From NCBI GenBank assembly GCA_021613335.1, contig JAJTWR010000003.1, positions 62,001 to 126,000 of the forward strand: a stretch of 64,000 nucleotides of DNA, in the 5' to 3' direction. Position numbers and translations under genes: made by a program. The notes beneath the pieces were generated by a model that saw nothing but the letters and a program-made list of their open reading frames with translations, did not search any database and had not been told where the DNA came from. Below, piece by piece: positions 56,063 through 64,000 of the stretch (positions within the stretch are counted from its first letter, which is position 1; the number at the start of each line of letters is the position of its first letter). This DNA comes from Whitmania pigra (Eukaryota > Annelida > Clitellata > Hirudinida > Haemopidae).

Positions 56063-58957
56063 TCATTTACAAACCACAATAAGATATTCAGAAATTCTGC
56101 CCGCTGGAAAATGAGTATGAAAAAATTTGGCACACTTTGTGAAACCATACTCGGCGAGGTTCGGTGACAACTCAATGAAAAGCGACTCGAACATAATTAT
56201 GTGAGTGGGACTTCCCGTGGATTCAGTCATTTCTTTGAAATGTTGCACCTTCGACCATTTCTGCCTGCTGAGCCAAGCAGATGGTTCTGAGAAAAACAAG
56301 TCTGCTTCATCCAAGTAATTGTCTTTATGATCCAGATTTGGTTCACAAGTCAAGAAATTCATAGTGATGTTCTTGTGAATATGGCTAAATTGGGTCAATT
56401 CACAAAATGTATTTAATAGAAATTTTAAAATTATTTATTAGAGTAATAAGCTATAAAAGCATGGATGATCTGAAGTATGCCGGCTAGTTGATAGCAACCT
56501 AGATCTGTTGCCAGAGATATGTTCTGGATGATAATGTCGATTACTTATTTGATGTATAAAAATTAAAAGAAATAAATTCCACACTGAAAAACTAAACCTG
56601 TAATATGGGGTAGAATGACATGGCAACAAGAATAAAATATTGCTATTAGGATCTTGGCTTGCTTGCTCGGACAGATATGCCATGATGTCGAGAGTTCCTC
56701 TCTGGTGGAATATACAGGTGTATATTGCAGGAGCAGCATTTAGGCTTATAAGGAGCATTGTCACAAGGAATTTTGAAGTATGGTTTTCATTTGTGATACG
56801 TTTATTGTTGCTGCTGTTGTTGGGCTGTTTGGGCTTTTTATCTTTGTCCTGGTCAACCCTAGCTTTGACATGGTTTTGAACAATGGGCACATGTGAACAT
56901 CCATCAATGTAGTGGTGAAGTGCCATGCCACATAAGTGAAAGGCAAATGGTAAAATTCCTGACAAAAACCTAAATTCCTTATGGGGAAGAAAGCTACAGA
57001 AAAAACATTTGTGAATCATAACTAGCACGTAATTAAAAGTTCAACGGCAGTAACCATCTGATCATCAGGAGGGAAATGCACTCGACTAACCTATACACGA
57101 TGATCGTCCACGCGATAGTGATAATGAATAGGGTGTGCTGCCATTTCAGAATTGCCATCGCAAGCATCACCACATGGGTGAAGAGAATGGTGGTAAATCC
57201 TTGGGTGAAATACCTGTCATGAGTTATCAATCTGATAATAGTAACACAATATACATTTTAAATCTATTTTAATGTTCCTCACCAATGCCACGGATGCACG
57301 CCATAAATACTAGAAAGTCCTGACATCACGTTAAACTTAAAGAAATTATAATAGACATTGATGAAATCTCCGTAGAAAAGGTAGTCCACGGCAGCTGACG
57401 AGACCATAATAACTGATCTGTTTGTATATATTTTATATTTTGATCGATTAGACAAGTATGGACGTACATACCATGTATATAATACTTGTGCAATTATATA
57501 AATATAAATATAAGTTTTATCAACAAACCCAACTGCAACCCAGGAGAAGATGAGAGAGCAGAAATTTCTATTTCCCAGAGAGCTTTTGAGTTGTTGTAAA
57601 ATCATTGGTGTCCAAACAATCAGGGCAGTGGGCCTCATAACAACGGAAAGACACACTAATGCAATGAAAGCGGGACAACCAGAAGCTTCTCTGTCACAAA
57701 AATTTTAGGTTTAAGAAAAGCATCATTGCAAGCAAAAAAAGGCTTGCATGAATTTGGAAAGTGTAAAAGATCTTGAATTATTGTATTTAATGACCTGCTT
57801 TAGAATTGTAATGTCGCTAAACAAAAGTCTAAACTAAACTAACTTCTTTGACCAAGGAAAAAAGTACAGTGCTATTGCTACAAGGCTGCCTTCTGTTGAG
57901 TTCGAAAGTGTTCTTGTCGAAGAATAGAAAAGGTACCATGAAGTTAACTGGCACAAGAGAGTCCATCTTGCCACCCTGTGATTGGACGACATCTTGTAAG
58001 CTGTCTTGTACATGTAAAGGTCACCCAGTGCTGATAAAGTAGACTGCATAAACATTGGGCCCTTGGTCTAAGGTATGAATCCAATAAAATAATTGGTAGT
58101 TGAAAACTTCCTGATATTTTATTTTTAATTTGAGATAAAAAAATTCATTGATACTGATTTGGAAATGAGAAAAGCAATACTTTGTTTCACTAATTAATGA
58201 CCCCATTCATCAAAACTAGCTTTAAATGGATTTGTGAAGGATATAGCAAGACTATTTTTAAAGTATTTAATTTGAATCTCCATTTTTTAAATGATGATTT
58301 AAGTTTATCCAGGCAACAACAATAATAAATCAGAGTTTGATTATAGCAACAAATACTTACAATGAGAGATCTGCTATCAAGATTCAAAACCTTCAGCAAG
58401 AAGAAGTAGCAAGAAAAACAAAATGGGTAAAGGTAGCTTCTCAGGCCTTTTCTCCATTCCCATGTCAAGTAACCATAACTAAATAGACAAATTCTAAGAA
58501 GTTAAAACAGTTCAATCTTATAAATTTAATATTGACCCAAAAGTGGCGCTGTGAGCAACTTCAAGCGACTGCCAATACTCATCAGGCACAAAGGATGTCT
58601 GTATCATCCAGGCATTTACTATGCGGAAAACCAATAGGCAGGCATAAAGTCTTATGTCTGTCTTGGTGGCAGACTTCACCAACGCCACCCAAAATGAAGG
58701 TGAAACCTTCCAAATAGAAATGGTAAGGAATTCAAATACGCTCCAGGTACGAAGCAAAATCATGAAAAGTTTATTCATTCGCTCAAGCAAGACCTGGTTG
58801 CATGAGATTTAATCAGATTTACCTTTGGAGAAAGTTGTGATACCCCCACTATTTGATCAAATTTTGTATTTATCGAGTGGACATCCCCGACCTTGTTTAC
58901 GTGCTCTTTTCTCCTAGACCTCATCCCTTTGACAACCGGCACCTTCTTAGCACCCAT
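56063..58957 (-). CDS. PIGB: GPI mannosyltransferase 3 (third mannose of the GPI anchor)
   Basis: An ER-membrane enzyme that adds the third, alpha-1,2-linked mannose to the glycosylphosphatidylinositol precursor (GT22 family). Nine exons join in frame to 594 residues (human 554): 58823-58957, 58537-58706, 58361-58478, 57844-58067, 57529-57690, 57283-57417, 57091-57213, 56598-56993, 56063-56384. The luminal motif TSFVPDEYWQSLEVAH is the family signature. LTWEWRKGLRSYLYP, ARWTLLCQLTSWYLFY, VMRPTALIVWTP, GVHPWHW, LPHKEFRFLSGILPF, FHQRGTLDIMAYL and LPCHSTPYY follow in the expected order. Several hydrophobic segments fit a multi-pass protein. I chose the ATG at 58955-58957 because the frame upstream has only a TTG before a stop. 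Exon 8 carries a Lys/Asn-rich loop (near KDKKPKQPNN) absent from human PIGB, which accounts for much of the extra length. Confidence 0.94.
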
Positions 58958-59415
58958 GCGGCGGACAAACACAGACTCGTCAGAGGAGGTCGTAAACAAT
59001 TGACGAGTCAGTTGCTTAATAAAATTTCAAATATTCGAATAGCAGACAACCAAAAATATCTTTGGTCCAACTTATGCTACGTTTATTTCTCATTGCACTA
59101 TACATAATTTTCGCGTGCAAATGCTTAATAACTTATACGGGTCTCGTTCGCGAGACTTTAAACCAAGGCTTCTAATGCATCCAAAAGACGGCGCATTGCG
59201 AGCACCACCATGGCAGAAACCACCCAGTGCGAATCACCAGGCAATAACTTCAAAACATTTTTGTCCGCGCGTCGAAGGATGTTAAGCAAAGACAACTAAG
59301 GTTCCAATAAAATTTAACAAAGCAGAGATGATACTTGTCGATGTACTAGTCTCAAAATGAAATCTACAAATTCATATAATCGAGAAACTCGGAAGTCCAA
59401 AATCCTCCAAATTTC
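58958..59415. other. Intergenic region between PIGB and the ZNF318-like gene
   Basis: Both genes are on the minus strand, so this 458-base stretch holds the PIGB promoter and the end of the ZNF318-like transcript. No gene is visible. Confidence 0.5.
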
Positions 59416-62400
59416 TCAATTGTCATCTTGTTGCACCGGCACTTCTGCACTAGAAAACCCAGCGATTGATTCTGATTGTGATGGAGAGAGTGTAGGCAGA
59501 GCATTTTCTGCATCATTGTTTGTCTTACCCAGAAGCAAGCTATCAGTCACTCCAGGAACTTCCAGGGCATCGGGAATTGGATCATCTGCAACTTGCTCTA
59601 TGTTCGCAGTGCCATCGAAGGAAGTATTATCGCACCCGATGGTGTAGTTCTCGTAATGGTCTTGACTTAAGTTGTTGCGCTCGGAATCGACGTCGGCTAA
59701 AGTTTCTCCGGTCGAGGCGGATTGCTCGTCGACCTGCGCTTCGACAGCATTGTTGGTTTGGGCATCAGAAGCCGGTGCCGGAAAGAGCGATTGATCGTAG
59801 TACATGCTCATGTCGTAGTATCCTCCGTAAGACGGATATCCCACGTAGGGAGCCATCATCGGCACGTAGCCACCCACGTATCCGCTCATCACCGCATTGG
59901 GAGGAACTCCCGGGAAAGGTGGAATCCTGATATCCTTTGGTTGAACTGTCACAGTGTCCTTCATGACCCTTGAAAGCAGTTCCTCTCTACTCAGACTGGC
60001 AGAATTGGTTGTGATTTGGGGCTTGCCAGATTCAGCTTCACTCTTAAGATTCATCTTTGATGGTCTCTTCCCTATAAATGGTAACTTTTTTAAAGAGGAT
60101 AAAACAGATGAACTGTTTGCTGGAGTTTCTTTATCCTTGGCCTGCACGATGTTCTTAAATGAATTTGTCTCCAAAGTTGTCTTGAGGTCGAGGGTTACCT
60201 TCTCAGGCCTGGATTTTAATTCCATCACGATCGGCTCCTGCCTAATGGTTTCGACGACGGCATGTTTCACAGAAACATCAGATACACTGCATTCCTTCTC
60301 AAAAGATTCCTCAACTCGATACTTTTCTGGAGTCTCAGGATCCTTAGCAATGGTTTCCTCATCTTTCTTCTCTAATTCCTGCTCAACAATCGTATCCGCA
60401 TTGCTGACTTCAGGTCTAGTTTCTGAAACTTCTTCCTCTATTACGGTCACTCTCGGGAAATCTACCACCTTGACTTCTTCTTTTACCGTTACCTCTGGGG
60501 CGACTTCCGGCTCCAAAATTTCCTGGTGGACGACTCGCACGGCTTGATACATCCTCGACTCTACGTCCAACGTGCGTCTCTTTTGGTACCTCGGATTCTT
60601 TTGAAGGAAATCCTGCAAAGTAAGTAAAATGCAAGTCAAAGTTGAAACATTAGAAAGAGGTCGGACAAGCTCACCCTGTAGTTATTATTATGCTCCTCGC
60701 TCTTTATGTGCTTATCGGCCAGCTTGACGTCAGCAATGAGTTCACTGCACAGTTTGCAGTAGAAAGCAGATGTTCCAAGCATGAACTCCAGTCCTGTAAT
60801 AATAAGTCAAAAGTGACAGTTTTAAAAGTTTTATACATTATTAATCATACTGCTGCACAATGCCTACTTTAGATTCATAAAATCCTGGATCAGGTGTGAT
60901 GTGAGCAGAGAAGGCAAGATTAAAATTTTCCAGATCACTTGAGGCATACAAAACGATACAACCCAGAGTTGAGCATTCCAAATTATGTATACATATGCAC
61001 ATTGCCTCGACCTACCTTCATCCGGTCGCCTGAGGCAAAATTTCAACCAACCTTTCAACGGCACAGATATCCTGCTTTTCGACTTCATCCTGGATTTTTC
61101 CGCGAGATCCTCCGCCCACGGCTTCGGGTCATTTCTCACTGACTGCGATAAATAAGGTATGGCATGAATGCGATGAATGGCAGGCATTAAAAAACTAAAC
61201 AAGGCACCATCTCAAAAACAGAATCAAGGGCAGTACTTTCTGATGGGAGTCGAAATGAAGGTGCCTGAGGTAGTCAACGGCTTCTTCATAAACGACATTA
61301 CATCTGTCACACCAGTGACTTCCCTCATCGAAGTAGTCGTACTGAGTTTTCTTCTTCGGCTTCTCCTTCTTTGCGTCTTCTTTTCCGTGCTCTTCGGTCA
61401 AGTCGAATTTCTCTACGAGGTCGACCGGATGACTTTTCTTCTTGGGCCACCTGTTAAACGATCTGTCGTACTTGAACGAGTCGTCGTAAATTTCGAGATC
61501 TCTGCTTCTGCCTCGAGTCTTGTGCTCGTTCTCCCTCCACGAGTAAGAATCCTTCAAGCTTTTCTTGTGCTTCTTCTTTAAAGATCGTCCTTTCGACCTC
61601 TTTCTTCTCTCATGGTAACTATCGTAGCTATCATCACTGAAGCTACTCATGCTAATTGATCTGCATCTCTTTGCCTTAGCATGACTTCTTTCTTTTACTC
61701 TGATCCATCTTCTCTCATCTCTCCTAAAACATTGATCTTCATTCTTCCACTCATCTCTGTCATCATGTTTAATCCTTGAAGATTTCTTAAATCTTTTGGG
61801 CTTGGCCAAAACAACATCACCTGCCACATCAAATGGATTTTCTTCTAAATCACGTTCTGAACAATGTCTTTTCTTGGATTTGCTTTTCTCTGGAATGGGC
61901 TCTACTTTCACATTCCTGATTTCTTCACACTCACCTTCAAATGTGTTTCCTCCATCACCCTTCTTGGACTCGACCATGCTTCTGCACCTCTTGATGTTCA
62001 ATGCAATCAAACTGTCTTCATCTTTGGAGCAGTTGCTTTCCTCCATTTTCTCCTCAAAATCTGAATAATCTTCGTATAAATTATCACACCCCTTTGGCCT
62101 GCTGCCCACTTTGTTTTCACAATCTCTAGATTTTCTCGTTTGAGCATCGTTCTGAATGCCTGTTCGGACCCTCCTTTCTTCAGCATATCCCTCACCGGTT
62201 TTGTTGGACTTAGGGAGGTTTTCAGGCAAAGATAGGTCCTCATCTTCATATAATTTGTTTTCTGCCAATTTGCAGTCAACATTGAGCAATTTGTTGTCAC
62301 TGTCTGGTAAGTTGTTTACCTTCCAGCCAAGTTGGGAAAGAATTAACTTTGTTTTTAGAGTCAGAGCACGGGCAGATGAAAAATCTTCATCCCCAGATTC

Positions 62401-63019
62401 TGATTCATCATTCTCTTGGTTATTTCTGATCTTGCTATCAGCTATAGATGCCCTATTAGTTCTAGGAGATTTGCAATCCTCAAAAAAAGAACTCTTTGGC
62501 TTTCTATCATCCTCCTTGTTGTGACTTGAATCATTCTCTGACTCTGAGCTCACAGAATATCTTTCCTGATTGTTGTAATAGCTGCCTGATCTTCCTTTGT
62601 TATCTTCTTCTGAGTATTGCTTCCGTGATTTGAAGGGGCCTTCACAGAAGTCGTTCTTTTGGGCTTCCTTTTTCTGGAACATAACACTTATTAAATAAAA
62701 GCATTCTTCTCGTTGTACATAAATTTCTCAAAACATCAATAATTTACCGCACATACATTGACAAACATTTTAACCATCCCAAACTTCAAACTGAAAATTT
62801 AGGTTTTTTTCCTAGAAATACATCTTAACGGGGCTGGGTCACCAAGATGAGACGAAATAAACCATTAACTTAATGTGAGTATTATTTAAATTAAGCACTA
62901 ATAAATGGTTCTCTTACACGGCGATCGCTATTTCTGAGAATTTTCTCGCTGGAGCCTTCTCGCCTCCTTTTAACATTCTCAAAGCCGAACTTGTCTCCAT
63001 AAATGTTAAATTCAGACAT
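59416..63019 (-). CDS. ZNF318: ZNF318-like nuclear zinc-finger protein
   Basis: Five exons join in frame to 981 residues: 62918-63019, 61237-62673, 61052-61142, 60675-60793, 59416-60612. The first half (exon 2) is charged, rich in Ser, Lys, Arg and Asp, with RS-like patches, and is probably disordered and nuclear. Two zinc fingers of identical spacing (C-x2-C-x12-H-x5-H) follow: one at the exon 2 end (GSHWCDRCNVVYEEAVDYL) and one in exon 4 (FYCKLCSELIADVKLADKH). Between them is NDPKPWAEDLAEKS...ISVPLKG, and after them FLQKNPRYQKRRTLD. That arrangement matches the ZNF318 core in vertebrates. The acidic C-terminal region ends in a Tyr/Gly/Pro-rich patch (near 59797-59897). Vertebrate ZNF318 is much longer, so orthology rests on the paired-finger core only. 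Confidence 0.8.
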
Positions 63020-63859
63020 GTTCAATCGTGATATGGAAAACACCTTCCAGATATAAATCAGGCCGATAATTAGTTGGATGGGTACTTAAGAGACGCTGAC
63101 AAAACATCGACGAAGAGGTTCAGACTCCATATTCAAGACAAGCAATAAATATCTATTTATTATTGAATATATAAACTTAAAAATTAACAATTTTAACTAA
63201 TAATCCGTAAAATACTTTAATGTTTATTACATTATGTTAAATTATGTATAACATTAGCACAGCTAAATTTATCTCAGCTCAAACATTTTTATTTTTAACT
63301 AATTTTACATAAACTTTATTTTTTCAAAACTTTGCTATATAAACCATCTTTTATGATACGCAATGAATATTAATTTTGTTTACGAAATTTTAAAACGAAA
63401 ACTAGATGTTCAGCTCGGACTCGTCCACTGAGCATTTATTCATCTTTGGAGACTAGATTTTAATTTCACTTTAAATTCAATGAGAAGTTCATTTCTCTAA
63501 ACCGTAATTTCTCTAATTGTGTATTGTGTGATTCGTTCGCTTTACGAATCTGGTAATAGCATGACTAACAGCTGACAGAAGTGTTTTTAATATCAGTGTT
63601 AGTTAAATAATGAGTCTAATGACTAGCAATAGTTATAAAGCAATATAAAATGTTTGATATTATTATTTAAAAAATTGCTGCAGCCACAAGCAATGTAATG
63701 CAGCTCACTAATGTAAAATTACAACAGATTTCATGCTTTATTTGCTAAAAACTACGTATTTTAATTAATTTACATTGATTTAAGTGGACGTATTTTTAGC
63801 TAGTTATGTGCTGAAATGGATATTTATAAAACAGTACATCCACACACCATCATCACAAA
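63020..63859. other. Divergent promoter interval between the ZNF318-like and OARD1-like genes
   Basis: 840 AT-rich bases between two start codons on opposite strands. A TATA box for the plus-strand gene lies at 63821-63831. No other feature was recognised. Confidence 0.5.
63821..63831 (+). promoter_or_regulatory. TATA box of the OARD1-like gene
   Basis: TATTTATAAAA, identical to the SERCA TATA box, ends only 28 bases before the start codon at 63860. A start site about 30 bases downstream would leave a leader of only a few bases. Confidence 0.5.
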
Positions 63860-64000
63860 ATGGAATTCAGAGAGGTTGTTGGAGATCTGTTTGCCTGTCC
63901 TTTAACACACAGTATGGCTCATTGTGTAAGTGAAGACTTGAAGATGGGAAAGGGGATTGCAGCTATCTTCAAAAGGCGATTCGGTGGCGTCGACACTCTG
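63860..64000 (+). CDS. OARD1: Macrodomain ADP-ribosyl-glutamate hydrolase, OARD1/TARG1 type (N-terminal part)
   Basis: The first 47 codons of a gene cut by the window end. [20 protein letters not shown], then [14 protein letters not shown] and [12 protein letters not shown], aligns with human OARD1 (GDLFACPKTDSLAHCISED, GAGIAVLFKKKFGGV). OARD1 removes mono-ADP-ribose from glutamate and aspartate and cleaves O-acetyl-ADP-ribose. The catalytic lysine expected by similarity (Lys in the M-G-K/A-G-I region of the family) and the C-terminal aspartate cannot both be checked, because the rest lies outside. The start is the first ATG after the TATA box and gives the family's N-terminal strand at once. 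Confidence 0.85.
   Translation, partial: MEFREVVGDLFACPLTHSMAHCVSEDLKMGKGIAAIFKRRFGGVDTL

Noticed and set aside
59520..60547. Long plus-strand frames opposite the last ZNF318-like exon
   Set aside because: Shadows of a long low-complexity coding exon on the minus strand.

Overview
This is intron-rich animal nuclear DNA, not bacterial. Every gene I recognise is a conserved metazoan gene cut into many short exons with GT-AG introns, and the window is AT-rich with many trinucleotide microsatellites. A complete squalene synthase argues against insects and nematodes, which as a rule lack sterol synthesis. An axonemal dynein assembly factor shows motile cilia. The genome is compact (13 protein-coding genes in 64 kb), so I infer a non-ecdysozoan invertebrate; the species cannot be named. 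Exon boundaries below were worked out by hand from splice sites, reading phase and family similarity.

Layout. The window opens in the last two exons of an SLC6 transporter (+). A gap holding a decayed pogo-like DNA transposon follows. Next come squalene synthase (+) and the SERCA calcium pump (+, 23 exons). A 2.6 kb gap holds a SINE-like sequence and a hAT element with perfect 8-bp target duplications. DNA topoisomerase II (-, 30 exons) and a synaptotagmin-like protein (+) start from a shared 1.2 kb interval. A BNIP3-type mitophagy receptor (-) and a REEP1-4-type ER-shaping protein (+) share a 0.6 kb promoter interval. A plasma-membrane calcium pump (-, 5' end not found) and DNAAF3 (+) are also divergent. 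A small secreted cysteine-rich protein (-), GPI mannosyltransferase 3 (PIGB, -) and a ZNF318-like zinc-finger protein (-) follow. The window ends in the first exon of an OARD1/TARG1-type macrodomain protein (+).

There is no operon logic here. Most neighbours are unrelated housekeeping genes in alternating orientation. Two themes recur: calcium transport (SERCA and PMCA in one window) and ER or lipid functions (squalene synthase, REEP, PIGB).

The most unusual points are: a 55-bp minisatellite that copies the last BNIP3 3' splice site four times; triplet repeats running into the 3' splice sites of SERCA and REEP; a PMCA with a very short tail, a GC-AG intron, a 24-nt microexon and one unresolved junction; a secreted protein with two tandem six-cysteine modules; and a TATA box so close to the OARD1 start codon that the leader would be nearly absent.
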